Shown: in pieces, positions 7,683 through 16,536 of the stretch
How positions within the stretch are numbered: position 1 is the stretch's first letter
Layout: each line of letters begins with the position of its first letter
Assembly: GCA_019113785.1 (NCBI GenBank)
Contig: DXGT01000004.1
Location: 1 to 37,470, forward strand
Length of the DNA: 37,470 nucleotides
DNA from: Candidatus Ruthenibacterium merdigallinarum
GTDB lineage: Bacteria > Bacillota > Clostridia > Oscillospirales > Ruminococcaceae
Direction of reading: 5' to 3'
The notes under the pieces: generated by a model
Seen by the model: the letters and a program-made list of their open reading frames with translations, nothing else
The model's database searches: none
Told to the model about the DNA's origin: nothing
Program-made: the position numbers and the translations under genes

Positions 7683-8816
7683 TCAGGGCCGGCCGCTCTG
7701 CAACACGCGCTCGAGCGCGTTCCAGATCTTTTCCAGCGAATCCGGCTGGGCCAGCGCGCGGGCGCGCGCGCCCATCTCCATCAACTGCGCGGGGTCTTTT
7801 GTCAGGTCGTCCACCAGTTGGATGAAGCCCTCAGGGGTCAGCTCCTTCTCCTGCACCACTCTGGCCGCGCCCAGCTTTTCCAGCTGAAGGGCGTTGTAAT
7901 ACTGATGGTTTTCGGCCACGTTCGGCGAGGGGATCAGCACGCTGGCGCGCCCCACGGCCGCGATCTCGGCCAGCGTCAGCGCGCCGGCGCGGCTGATGAC
8001 AAGGTCGGCCGCCGCCAGGAGCGTGGGCATGTCGTCGATGTACTCGCGGATGACAAAGCGCTCGTCGCCGTCGATGCCCATGCGCGCGGCCATGGCGGCA
8101 AAGTCCTTCTTTTCGATGCTGCCCGTGGCGTGGATGTGCAGAAAGCTACGCTCGCGCAGCTCCCACTGGGCCAGCGCGGCCACGGCCTCGTTCAGGCGCT
8201 GCGCGCCCAGGCTGCCGCCGAACGAGACGATCACCACCTGCCCGTCCTTTGCGCCCACAGCGCGGCGCGCGGCGGCGCGGTCGGCATGCCACATCTCCTC
8301 GCGCACGGGGTTGCCCACCACGACGGTCTTGCCGCGCGCCTCTTCGCCCAGACGCTCGACGGCGTCCGGCATAGCCACAAACACCACGTCCGCGCGCTTT
8401 GCCAAAAGCTTATTCGTCACGCCCGGGTAGGCGTTCTGCTCGTGGATGGCCGTCAGGATGCCGCGGCGCGCGGCCGTCTCGACGACGGGCCCGCTGACAT
8501 AGCCGCCCGCGCCGATGACAAGATCCGGCTGCACTTCGCGCAAAATGGCCGCGGCGCGCGGCGCGCTGAGCGCCAGATGGTACAGCGCCACGGCGTTGCG
8601 CGCGATGTTGCGCACGGTGAGCCTGCGCTGGATACCGTTCACCTCGATGTTGTGAAAGGGGTAGCCCGCCTTCGTCACAAGGCCGTACTCCATGCCTTTT
8701 TTGCGCCCGGCGAAATGGATCTCGGCGCCCGGGCACTTCTGTTCGATGACGGACGCGATGGCCAGCGCCGGGTTGATGTGCCCGGCGGTACCGCCGGCGG
8801 CGATCAGTACTCTCAT
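7683..8816 (-). CDS. murG: Lipid II synthase MurG
   Basis: A 377-residue GT-B fold, membrane-associated glycosyltransferase. It adds GlcNAc from UDP-GlcNAc to lipid I on the inner membrane face, giving lipid II. The N-terminal loop AAGGTAGHINPALA, the motif IGAGGYVSGP, the sequence IHEQNAYPGVTNK, and the donor-site region SFGGSLGAQRLNEAV with ISRAGALTLAEIAAVGRASVLIPSP are all as expected. The ORF track extends far upstream because of chance open frame over ftsW. The true start is the ATG at 8816, with AGGAGG eight bases upstream; the ATG at 8822 is too close to that site. It lies downstream of ftsW in the division cluster. Confidence 0.96.
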   Translation of the reverse strand: MRVLIAAGGTAGHINPALAIASVIEQKCPGAEIHFAGRKKGMEYGLVTKAGYPFHNIEVNGIQRRLTVRNIARNAVALYHLALSAPRAAAILREVQPDLVIGAGGYVSGPVVETAARRGILTAIHEQNAYPGVTNKLLAKRADVVFVAMPDAVERLGEEARGKTVVVGNPVREEMWHADRAAARRAVGAKDGQVVIVSFGGSLGAQRLNEAVAALAQWELRERSFLHIHATGSIEKKDFAAMAARMGIDGDERFVIREYIDDMPTLLAAADLVISRAGALTLAEIAAVGRASVLIPSPNVAENHQYYNALQLEKLGAARVVQEKELTPEGFIQLVDDLTKDPAQLMEMGARARALAQPDSLEKIWNALERVLQSGRP

Positions 8817-8875
8817 TGTCATGGCCTCCTGTTTCTTCCGTGATACGGCAAACAGCGGACGCCGCCTTCCGCACG

Positions 8876-8901
8876 GAAAAAGCGGCGTTCGCTGCGAACG
8901 C
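8876..8901 (-). terminator. Weak terminator-like hairpin between ftsW and murG
   Basis: A 7-bp perfect stem (8885-8891 with 8895-8901) and a 3-nt loop are followed on the minus strand by CGCTTTTT. The T run begins three bases after the stem, so it may be only partially effective. Confidence 0.3.
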
Positions 8902-8911
8902 GCAAAGAGGG

Positions 8912-10093
8912 CTAAGTTGTGTTCAGGCTGCTCTGGCGCGAGACGGACAGGACGATGCCCATCTCGCCCAGCAGCATCATCAGCGACGTGCCGCCGTAGG
9001 AAAAGAACGGCAGGCTGATGCCCGTGTTGGGGATGGTGCGCGTGACGACGGCGATGTTCAGCGCCGCCTGCACCGTGACCTGCGTGACGATGCCCACCAC
9101 CAGCATGGCGCCGAATTTGTCGCGCGAGCGACGGGCGATGGCCACGCCGCGCCACAGGAGCGCCGCGAACAGGAAGATCACCATCATGGCGCCGACAAAG
9201 CCCAACTCCTCGCACACGATGGCGAACACAAAATCGTTCTGCGGCTCGGGCAGATACAGGTGCTTTTGGCGCGAGTTGCCCAGCCCCAGCCCGAACAGGC
9301 CGCCCGAGCCGATGGCGTACATGCTCTGGATGACCTGATGCCCCTTGTCCAGCGGGTCGCTCCACGGGTCGATCCAGTATTCCAGGCGGTCGGTGGCGTA
9401 CCAGACAAGGTCCGGCTTGATGGCGATGGCCCCCGCCACGCCCACGATGAGCAGGCCCGCGGCCAGCACGAACCACACGATGCCCGTGCCGCCCACGAAC
9501 ATCATCACAAAGCCGATGGCGAAGATGAGCAGCGTGCCCGACAGATGCGGCTCGAGCAGCATCAGGCCCGCCAGCACGACCAGCACGGCCAAAAACGGGA
9601 GCACGCCGTAGGTGAACTGCTTCATGCGGCTGTAGTTTGCGGCGATGATGTGGCCGAACAGCACGATCACCGCGAATTTTGCGATCTCGGACGGCTGGAA
9701 GTTCAGCGGACCGATATAGATCCAGCGCGTGGTGCCCTTTGCGTCCGGCATGAACAGCACCACCACCAGCAGCACCAGCGTCACGCCCATCAGCGGCCAT
9801 GCGTAGCGCCGCCAGATGTGATAATCCATGCGGGACAAGAAGTACATCGCCGCCACGCCGATTGCGGCGAACACAGCCTGCCGCTCGATGTAGTGGTAGC
9901 TGTTGCCTTCGTAATAATACGCCGAGGCGTAGCTGGCGCTGAACATCATGATGAGCCCGAACACCAGCAAAATCAGCACAAGATAGGCGAACGGCCGATC
10001 CATCGGGTCGGACACAAAGCGCACGCCCCAGCGGCGCAGGACGCTCTCGCTCTCCTGTGCGCGGCGCTGCAGTTTTTTCGCTTCGCCCGGCAT
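8912..10093 (-). CDS. ftsW: SEDS glycosyltransferase FtsW
   Basis: A 393-residue polytopic membrane protein of the SEDS family with about ten transmembrane helices. It polymerises lipid II into glycan strands at the septum together with a class B PBP. Family hallmarks are RWIYIGPLNFQPSEIAKFA near residue 130, the QVIQSMYAIGSGGLFGLGLGNSRQKHLYLPEPQNDFVFAI segment, and PFFSYGGTSLM near the C-terminus. A basic cytoplasmic N-tail of about 30 residues precedes the first helix. The start has AAAGGGGG seven bases upstream. It directly follows mraY, in the place where many Firmicutes have murD in between; murD is missing here. FtsW rather than RodA is inferred from the cluster. Confidence 0.93.
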   Translation of the reverse strand: MPGEAKKLQRRAQESESVLRRWGVRFVSDPMDRPFAYLVLILLVFGLIMMFSASYASAYYYEGNSYHYIERQAVFAAIGVAAMYFLSRMDYHIWRRYAWPLMGVTLVLLVVVLFMPDAKGTTRWIYIGPLNFQPSEIAKFAVIVLFGHIIAANYSRMKQFTYGVLPFLAVLVVLAGLMLLEPHLSGTLLIFAIGFVMMFVGGTGIVWFVLAAGLLIVGVAGAIAIKPDLVWYATDRLEYWIDPWSDPLDKGHQVIQSMYAIGSGGLFGLGLGNSRQKHLYLPEPQNDFVFAIVCEELGFVGAMMVIFLFAALLWRGVAIARRSRDKFGAMLVVGIVTQVTVQAALNIAVVTRTIPNTGISLPFFSYGGTSLMMLLGEMGIVLSVSRQSSLNTT

Positions 10094-10127
10094 ACAGCCG
10101 CCCCCTTTCCCGCCGGCGCTTTCGCGC

Positions 10128-11141
10128 TCAGCTCAAATATACGTACATGCACCCCAGCAGCACAAACGTCAGCGTCACAAGGCTGAACACGAAGTCGATC
10201 TGCACCTCGCTCCAGCCGGACATCTCGAAGTGGTGATGGATGGGGCTCATTTTGAAGATGCGCTTGCCGTGCGTGAGCTTGAAATACGTCACTTGCAGCA
10301 TCACGCTGAAGGCCTCGGCCAGATAGATGACGCCGAAGAAGAGCAAAAGCTCCGGCCGGCCGAGGCCGTAGGCCGCGGCCACCACCGCGCCGCCGAGGAA
10401 CATGCTGCCGGTGTCGCCCATGAAGCAGCGCGCGGGGTAAAAGTTCCACGAGAGGAAGCCCGCGCATCCGCCGGCCACTGCCGCGGCGAACAGCGCCACC
10501 GTAGTATTGCCCAGCCAGCTGGAGATAAACATGAAGCCCAACATGCACACGAACGTCACGCACGAGGCGAGCCCGTCGATGCCGTCGGTGAGGTTGACCG
10601 CGTTCACCATGCCGATGATGAGCAGGAACGAGACGGGATAGTAAAAGATCCCGAAATCGTGCGTGCCGAACACCGGCAGCGAGACGACGGTGCTGAGCGT
10701 GCCGTTGAGCTGCAGCGCCGCCAGAAACGCGGCGGTGATGAGCACCTGCGCCACGATCTTATAGCGCGCCATCAGCCCGAGGTTGCGCTTTTTTACCACC
10801 TTGATGTAGTCGTCCAGCAGGCCCACGAGGCCGAACGCATAGGCCGTGAGCACGCAGATCACCAGCTGCACGCTGCCCGCGGACATCGACGCGCCCAGCA
10901 GCTGCGGCGCTGAGAACGCCAGCAGCACATAGCCCAGCAGCACGCCGCCCAGCGCGCCGAAGTAAAACATGAGGCCGCCCATGGTGGGCGTGCCGTTTTT
11001 GTTTTTGTGCCACGTGGGGCCGATCTCCTTGATGGTCTGGCCGAAATGCAGCCTGTGCAGCGCCGGCACGATGAAAAAGCCCGACAGCGCCGTCAAAATC
11101 AGCGCGCCGAACGAGGCCGCCAGCAGGGCCATTCGCTCCAT
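10128..11141 (-). CDS. mraY: Phospho-MurNAc-pentapeptide transferase MraY
   Basis: A 337-residue membrane enzyme with ten predicted helices. It transfers phospho-MurNAc-pentapeptide from the UDP precursor to undecaprenyl phosphate, forming lipid I. Conserved Asp motifs are present: GLLDDYIKV, NAVNLTDGIDGLA and FMGDTGSMFLGG. The HHH motif PIHHHFE near residue 297 is also intact. The N-terminus contains the usual GPTWHKNKNGTPTMGG sequence. The ATG at 11141 follows GGGAGAGTGAAGGAAC; an in-frame ATG nine bases later is possible. ftsW lies 34 bases downstream and murF 78 bases upstream, with two hairpins in that upstream gap. Confidence 0.97.
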   Translation of the reverse strand: MERMALLAASFGALILTALSGFFIVPALHRLHFGQTIKEIGPTWHKNKNGTPTMGGLMFYFGALGGVLLGYVLLAFSAPQLLGASMSAGSVQLVICVLTAYAFGLVGLLDDYIKVVKKRNLGLMARYKIVAQVLITAAFLAALQLNGTLSTVVSLPVFGTHDFGIFYYPVSFLLIIGMVNAVNLTDGIDGLASCVTFVCMLGFMFISSWLGNTTVALFAAAVAGGCAGFLSWNFYPARCFMGDTGSMFLGGAVVAAAYGLGRPELLLFFGVIYLAEAFSVMLQVTYFKLTHGKRIFKMSPIHHHFEMSGWSEVQIDFVFSLVTLTFVLLGCMYVYLS

Positions 11142-11165
11142 GTTCCTTCACTCTCCCGTTTTTTG
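11120..11165 (+). other. Two plus-strand terminator-like hairpins in the murF-mraY gap (11165-11220)
   Basis: The span is 11165 to 11220 (read the two coordinates in that order). The first hairpin is GCCGGC/GCCGGC (11165-11170 with 11176-11181) followed by TTTTT. The second is GCGGGGC/GCCCCGC (11196-11202 with 11208-11214) followed by TTTTTT. The T tails lie on the plus strand, so they are antisense to the operon. Read in the operon direction there is no T tail. They could block antisense transcription, or shape the mRNA. Confidence 0.45.
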
Positions 11166-11219
11166 CCGGCGCGCGGCCGGCTTTTTCTCTCGCCTGCGGG
11201 GCGCGCCGCCCCGCTTTTT

Positions 11220-12575
11220 TCAGGCGTAGAAATCCCGCAAAATCTCCTCAAAGGCCATGCCGTGGCTCGCCTTTACGAGCAGCGCGTCGCCCTCTTTCGC
11301 CTCGCGGCGCAGAAAGGCCGCGGCCTCGGCGTTGTCCGCGCAGTGCACGGCGGGCACGCCCAGCTGCTGCGCGCGCTCGCAGGCAAGGCGCATCGCCTCT
11401 CCCACGGCGACGAGCAGGTCCACCCCGGCCCCGGCGCAAAGGTCGCCCACGGCGCGGTGCGCTTCGCGCTCGGCCGGCCCCAGCTCGAACATATCGCCCA
11501 GCACGGCGATGCGCCGCCCGGATACGCAAAGGCCCGCCAGCGCCGAAAGGCCCGCGCGCATGCTGTCGGGGCTGGCGTTGTAGCAGTCCTCCAGCACCTG
11601 CACGCCGCGGCACTGCACAAGGTGCTGGCGGTGGCCGGTGGTGGTAAAGCGGCGCAGCGCTTCGGCCGCGCGCTGCGCGTCCAGCCCCAGGCTCGCCGCC
11701 AGGGCGTACGCGCTCAGCGCGTCCATCACATTGTGCGCGCCCACCGCGGGGATGAACGCCGCAAAGCGCCCGCGCGCGCGGTCTTCGATCGTGAACGACG
11801 TGCCCCCCGCCTCGGCGCGCACATCCGCGGCGCGCACGTCGGCGTCCGGGTTTTCCATGGCGAACGTCACGCGGCGAAGCCGCGCGGGCACGCGCGCAGT
11901 GCAAAGCAGGTCGTTGTCCGCGTTGAGCACCAGCGGCGCGCCGTCCGGCATGCCCAGGCAGATCTCCATCTTCGCTTTGAGGATGTTTTCGCGCGTGCCC
12001 AGCTGCTCGAGGTGCGACTGGCCGATCATCGTGATGATCGCGCCGCACGGGCGCGCCGCGCGCGTGAGCTTTTCGATCTCGCCCATACCCTGCATGCCCA
12101 TTTCGACCACGGCGTAGCGCACGCTGTCGTCGAGGCGCAAGAGCGTGTTGGGCACGCCGATCTCGTTGTTCTGGTTGCCCTCGGTTTTGAGCGTTTTGCC
12201 GAACGCGCCCAGCACCGCCGCGCAGAACTCCTTCGTCGTCGTCTTGCCCACCGAGCCCGTGACGCCCACGAGCACCGGCGAGAATTTTTCGCGGTAGTTG
12301 CCGCCGATGGCGATCATCGCGTCCAGCGGGTCGGCCACGCGGATGCACCGGTCTTCGGGCACGCCGTCCACCGGATGCTGCACCAGCACGGCGGCCGCGC
12401 CCTGTGCGAGGGCCGCGGCCGCATAGTCGTGCCCGTCGACGCGCGCGCCCTTGATGCACACGAACAAACTGCCCGGCCCGGCCGCGCGGCTGTCCGTCAC
12501 CACAGAAGTGATCATGGGGTCGTGTGCAGGGCGCCCCAGCCCGCGGCACAATTCACTGAGGGCAACTGGCTGCAA
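11220..12575 (-). CDS. murF: UDP-MurNAc-tripeptide D-Ala-D-Ala ligase MurF
   Basis: A 451-residue cytosolic Mur ligase that adds D-Ala-D-Ala to UDP-MurNAc-tripeptide with ATP. The P-loop GVTGSVGKTTTKE is at about 104-116. Other family marks are TEGNQNNEIGVP, VVEMGMQGMGEI, the ATPase Asn/His region GAHNVMDALSAYA, and EDCYNASPDSMRAGL. The C-terminal domain contains AVLGDMFELG. The start is a TTG at 12575, chosen because GGGAGG lies eight bases upstream and the resulting N-terminus aligns with the family's first domain; no better in-frame ATG exists. It lies 32 bases after murE and is probably co-transcribed. Confidence 0.95.
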   Translation of the reverse strand: MQPVALSELCRGLGRPAHDPMITSVVTDSRAAGPGSLFVCIKGARVDGHDYAAAALAQGAAAVLVQHPVDGVPEDRCIRVADPLDAMIAIGGNYREKFSPVLVGVTGSVGKTTTKEFCAAVLGAFGKTLKTEGNQNNEIGVPNTLLRLDDSVRYAVVEMGMQGMGEIEKLTRAARPCGAIITMIGQSHLEQLGTRENILKAKMEICLGMPDGAPLVLNADNDLLCTARVPARLRRVTFAMENPDADVRAADVRAEAGGTSFTIEDRARGRFAAFIPAVGAHNVMDALSAYALAASLGLDAQRAAEALRRFTTTGHRQHLVQCRGVQVLEDCYNASPDSMRAGLSALAGLCVSGRRIAVLGDMFELGPAEREAHRAVGDLCAGAGVDLLVAVGEAMRLACERAQQLGVPAVHCADNAEAAAFLRREAKEGDALLVKASHGMAFEEILRDFYA

Positions 12576-12607
12576 ATGTCATTCCTCCCTTTCGGCCGGG
12601 CGACGGC

Positions 12608-14056
12608 TCACAGGCCCTTTTCGTCCAGCCATTCGCGCACGATGCGGTGCTCGTCGAGGTACAGCGTCACGCCGTCCACCACCTGGTAGTCCTCGTGGCC
12701 CTTGCCGCACAGCGCCAGCACATCGCCCTCGCGCAGCATGTCGAGCGCTTTGCGCAGCGCGGTGCGGCGCTCCACTTCCACCGCATACGGCTTGCCGGAA
12801 GCTTTGAGCCCCGGCTCAACATCCTCTATTATAGCATACGGATCCTCGCCGCGGGGGTTATCGGAGGTCAAAAATGTAAAATCGGCATACTTGACAACAG
12901 CGTTCGCCATCTGCGGTCTTTTTTGGGCATCGCGCTCACCCGCCGCGCCGAACAGCACGATCAGGCGCCCCTTTACGAAAGGTGCGATGCCGGAGAGCAT
13001 CTTTTCGATGGCGTCGCCCGTGTGGGCGTAGTCGCACAAAATGGTGAACGCGCCCGCATACAGCACCTCGCACCGGCCGCGCACGCCGCGCGTGGCGCTC
13101 AGCGCGCGGGCCGTCTCGGCCGCGGGCACGCCCAGCGCCATCACGGCCGCCGCGGCCGCGAGGGCGTTGTGCACGGAATAGTCGCCCGGCATCGGGAAGC
13201 GGATGCGCTGGATAAAGCCCTTGCCCACCATTTCAAACCGCACGCCGGAGGCCGTGCACGTCACGTTTTTGGCCGTGTAGTCGGCGTGGTCGTCGTGCGA
13301 GGAGAACGTGATGACGCGGCAGCTGTCCGCAAGCTCGGCCGCAAGGCGGCGGCCCCAGGCGTCGTCGCCGTTGACAATGGCCGTCTGCGTCTGTGCGAAC
13401 AGGCTCTTCTTCGCCGCGTAGTAGTGCTCGAAATCGCCGTGGTAGTCGAGATGGTCCTGCGTGAGGTTCGTGAACACGCCCACCTCAAACGAGAGGCCCC
13501 ACAGGCGCAGCTGGTCCAGCGCCTGGCTGCTGGCCTCCATCACGGCGAACTCGCACCCGGCGGCGGCCATGCGCGCGAACAGCGCGGCCAGATCCCACGC
13601 CTCGGGCGTCGTGTACTTGGCCGGCACCTCCATCTGGTCGATCATCGTGTGGATGGTGCCGATCAGCCCGGCCTTGCGGCCCGTCTGCTCCAGCGCCTGC
13701 TTGATGAGGGTGCTGACGGTCGTCTTGCCGTTCGTGCCCGTCACGGCCACAAGGCGCAGGCGCTTTGCGGGGTTATCGAAGTAGTTCTGGCACAAAAGCG
13801 CATAGGCCTTGCGCCCGTTTTCCACCTGCACCTCGCAGGGCAGGCCCAGCGGGCGCTCGGTCACAACGCACACAGCGCCCGCCTGCACAGCCTTCGCCGC
13901 ATAGTCGTGGCCGTCCGATGTGCGCCCGCGGGCGCACACGAACACCGCGCCCGGGCAGACGCGCCGCGAGTCCTGCGTGACGAGCGTCACCTCGCCCGCG
14001 TGCGCCGGCAGCGCGCCTTTATACTGTACGCCTAAAAACAAATGCGCAAGGTCCAT
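12608..14056 (-). CDS. murE: UDP-MurNAc-tripeptide synthetase MurE
   Basis: A 482-residue cytosolic Mur ligase that adds the third amino acid to UDP-MurNAc-L-Ala-D-Glu. The P-loop GTNGKTT is at residues 107-113, the carbamylated-Lys region and EASSQALDQLRLWG are present, and the substrate motif DNPRGEDP lies near residue 400. DNPR is known to mark enzymes that add meso-diaminopimelate, whereas lysine enzymes carry DDPN-like motifs, so a DAP-type wall is inferred. The ATG at 14056 follows GAGGGAG; the ORF track's upstream GTG would add ten residues with no ribosome site. It sits between the PBP gene and murF. Confidence 0.96.
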   Translation of the reverse strand: MDLAHLFLGVQYKGALPAHAGEVTLVTQDSRRVCPGAVFVCARGRTSDGHDYAAKAVQAGAVCVVTERPLGLPCEVQVENGRKAYALLCQNYFDNPAKRLRLVAVTGTNGKTTVSTLIKQALEQTGRKAGLIGTIHTMIDQMEVPAKYTTPEAWDLAALFARMAAAGCEFAVMEASSQALDQLRLWGLSFEVGVFTNLTQDHLDYHGDFEHYYAAKKSLFAQTQTAIVNGDDAWGRRLAAELADSCRVITFSSHDDHADYTAKNVTCTASGVRFEMVGKGFIQRIRFPMPGDYSVHNALAAAAAVMALGVPAAETARALSATRGVRGRCEVLYAGAFTILCDYAHTGDAIEKMLSGIAPFVKGRLIVLFGAAGERDAQKRPQMANAVVKYADFTFLTSDNPRGEDPYAIIEDVEPGLKASGKPYAVEVERRTALRKALDMLREGDVLALCGKGHEDYQVVDGVTLYLDEHRIVREWLDEKGL

Positions 14057-14095
14057 ATGCACTCCCTCATTTCTTTCGGCGGGCACGGCCCGCGC

Positions 14096-16429
14096 TCAGT
14101 CGATCAGGCTCTCGTCCTGGAATTCCACTTCGATCACAGCGCCCATTTGCACGCTCTCGCCCGCGGCGACGTTCTGCGCCGTAGCCTTGACGGTGGCGCT
14201 GTCCTTCGCGGCGCCGATGGGCAGCAGGTTCAGCTGCTCGGCCGCAAGGGCCTGCTCCACCTGTTCGTACGTCATGCCCACAAGGTTTGGCACCGTCACC
14301 GTCTGGGCGGCGACGCTTTCGTCCGTGTACAGCATGATGGTGGAGCCCTGCGCCAGCTTCGTGCCGGCGGCCGGGTACTGCGCCACCACGCTGGTGCCGG
14401 CGCCGAAGGTCTCGGCGTTGAAGCTGCCGGCCTTGTTCAGCTGGATCATCGCCTCGTCCAGCAATTCTCCCGTCACGTCCGGCAGCGTGATCTCGGCGAA
14501 TTCGGCCTCGCCCTCGTCGTAGCTGCGCTCCACGCCCAGGTACGGCAGGATCTCGCGCATCACCTTGCCCACATAGGGCCCGCAGATGCGCCCGCCGAAG
14601 GTGTTGCCGTCCTCGCGGCTGGGCGTATCGGCCAAAATCAGCACGGCCACCTGCGGGTCGTCCGCAGGGGCGAAGCCGAAGAACGAGGCCACATAGGTCT
14701 GCGTCTCGTCGTCGCCCGCGGCGCTCTGGTCCTTCTGGCTGGTGCCGGACTTGCCGCCGATGCGGTAGCCCGCCACATAGGCGTTGTTGCCGTGGCCGGT
14801 GGCCACGCTCTCCTCCAGCATGGCGGCGATGGTGCGGCTGGTCTCCTCGCTGATGACCTGCCGCTTCACCGTGATGCCGTGCTCCTCGACGACGTTGCCG
14901 TCCGCGTCGAGCACTTTATCCACCACATAGGGCACCACCAGCTGCCCGCCGTTGATCGCGGCCGAAGCCGCCGTGAGCATAGCGATGGGCGTCACCGCGC
15001 TGGACTGGCCGAACGCGCTGCTGGCCAGCTGCACCGTGTTCAGCTCATCGGCCGAATACGTCTGGCTGACAGCCTCGTCGTCCATGTCGATGCCCGTGCG
15101 CTCGTTGAAGCCGAAGACGTTGAGATAATCGGCGAACGTCTCGGCGCCCATCTGCCAGCCCAGCTGCACAAAGTACGGGTTGCACGAGTAGTTCAGACCG
15201 TCGTAGAAGCTCAGGTTCGTCAGGCCCTTCTGCACGTGCTGGCCCGCGCACGCGATGGGCTTCGACCAGCCGGGCACCTCGATGCTGCCCGTGCAGGTGA
15301 AGTGCGTGTTCACCGTGGCCTTGCCGGAGTCGAGCGCCGCGCTGGCCGTGATGATCTTGAACACGGAGCCCGGGTAATACAGGTCCGACACGGCCTTGTT
15401 GCGCCGCTGGGCCCACAGCTCGGTGTCGTAGGCGTCCTGGCGCTGCTGCTCGTCGGCGATGGCGCTGATCTCGGCCAGCGCCTCGGCGTCCACGATGGTG
15501 TTCGGGTCGTTCAGGTCGTAGTCGGGCTTTGTCGTCATCGCGAGGATCGCCCCGGTTTTGACGTCCATCACAATGCCCACCGCGCGCTCCTTGACGTTGT
15601 TCAGCTCCACCATCGTCTGCACCTGTTTTTCCAGGATGCTCTGCACGGTCTGGTCGATGGTCAGCACCAGGCTGCTGCCGTCGATGGCGTCGTACTGCGT
15701 CTCGTATTCCGTCTCGGGCAGCTCGTCGCCCCAGGCGTTCTGCGGCACCACCACGCGCCCCGGCGTGCCCTTCAGATCCTCGTTGTAATAGCGCTCCAGC
15801 CCGTTGACGCCGTCGCCGTCGACGTTCACATAGCCGATCACCGTCGAGGCCAGGTTGTTGTAGGGGTAGTAGCGCTTGGAGTCCTGCTCCAGCGTGATGC
15901 CGCGCACTTTGCTGTTTTTGTGCGCGGGGTCGGCGTTGTACTCCTCAATCCAGCTTTCCAGCTCGTCGGCCACGGGCTTTTCGATCTGGCGCTTGATCAG
16001 CTGGTACGTGCGGTACGTGCCGTCCTCATAGGTGGCCGTCAGCTTTTCCTGCACCTCGGCGGCGTCCATCTCCAGCAGCTCCGCCAATTTGGCCGCCAGC
16101 ACGGCCACGTCCGTGCCCGCCTCGTGGATGGCGTCGGGCGAGGCCGTCACCGTCCACACGGTAGCGCTAGTGGCCAGCAGCTTCATGTTCGCGTCGTAGA
16201 TATTGCCGCGGTTTGGCGCGATGGTCTCGTCGCCGGTCTGCTGCTCCTCCGCGCGGGCGCGCCACTCCTGCGTGTCGCGGATCTGATACGTATACAGCAT
16301 ATACACCAGCACGCAGAAAAACAGCATCAGGCCCGCGCCCACCGCGATGAAGCGCCCGCTCATGCCGCGCGTCACCGCCGAGGGCGAAGGCCTCGCGGTT
16401 TTTTCAGGCTCGTTGGCCCTTCGTTTCAT
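14096..16429 (-). CDS. Class B PBP with two PASTA domains (FtsI/SpoVD/PBP2B type)
   Basis: A 777-residue single-pass membrane D,D-transpeptidase for septal (or spore cortex) peptidoglycan. A short basic cytoplasmic tail is followed by a transmembrane helix (about 27-48), the dimerisation/pedestal region with IAPNRGNIYDAN, and the transpeptidase domain. Catalytic motifs are SVFK (Ser355, Lys358), SCN (415-417) and KSGTS (560-564). Two PASTA domains end the protein (from about 640, LPDVTGELLDEA and VPNLVGMTYEQV). Division PBPs of Firmicutes and SpoVD share this layout, so I cannot decide between them by sequence. The ATG at 16429 with GGGGG six bases upstream is preferred to the ORF track's start 18 codons earlier. 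It follows the ftsL-like gene. Confidence 0.93.
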   Translation of the reverse strand: MKRRANEPEKTARPSPSAVTRGMSGRFIAVGAGLMLFFCVLVYMLYTYQIRDTQEWRARAEEQQTGDETIAPNRGNIYDANMKLLATSATVWTVTASPDAIHEAGTDVAVLAAKLAELLEMDAAEVQEKLTATYEDGTYRTYQLIKRQIEKPVADELESWIEEYNADPAHKNSKVRGITLEQDSKRYYPYNNLASTVIGYVNVDGDGVNGLERYYNEDLKGTPGRVVVPQNAWGDELPETEYETQYDAIDGSSLVLTIDQTVQSILEKQVQTMVELNNVKERAVGIVMDVKTGAILAMTTKPDYDLNDPNTIVDAEALAEISAIADEQQRQDAYDTELWAQRRNKAVSDLYYPGSVFKIITASAALDSGKATVNTHFTCTGSIEVPGWSKPIACAGQHVQKGLTNLSFYDGLNYSCNPYFVQLGWQMGAETFADYLNVFGFNERTGIDMDDEAVSQTYSADELNTVQLASSAFGQSSAVTPIAMLTAASAAINGGQLVVPYVVDKVLDADGNVVEEHGITVKRQVISEETSRTIAAMLEESVATGHGNNAYVAGYRIGGKSGTSQKDQSAAGDDETQTYVASFFGFAPADDPQVAVLILADTPSREDGNTFGGRICGPYVGKVMREILPYLGVERSYDEGEAEFAEITLPDVTGELLDEAMIQLNKAGSFNAETFGAGTSVVAQYPAAGTKLAQGSTIMLYTDESVAAQTVTVPNLVGMTYEQVEQALAAEQLNLLPIGAAKDSATVKATAQNVAAGESVQMGAVIEVEFQDESLID

Positions 16430-16536
16430 CTTGCTCCCCCTTGGGCACAAAGCGCCGCGCCGCGGCGCCGGAATAAAAATCACCGCGCTTTTTGCACCGT
16501 TCCCCGGGCAGAAAGGCGGTGATAAACACTATGTTT

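Noticed and set aside
8817-9800. N-terminal extension of the murG ORF
   Set aside because: The open frame runs through ftsW by chance; murG starts at the ATG with AGGAGG at 8816.
14042-16522. Plus-strand ORF of 826 residues
   Set aside because: It lies opposite the PBP gene and has only shadow composition (Arg, His, Val and Ala runs).
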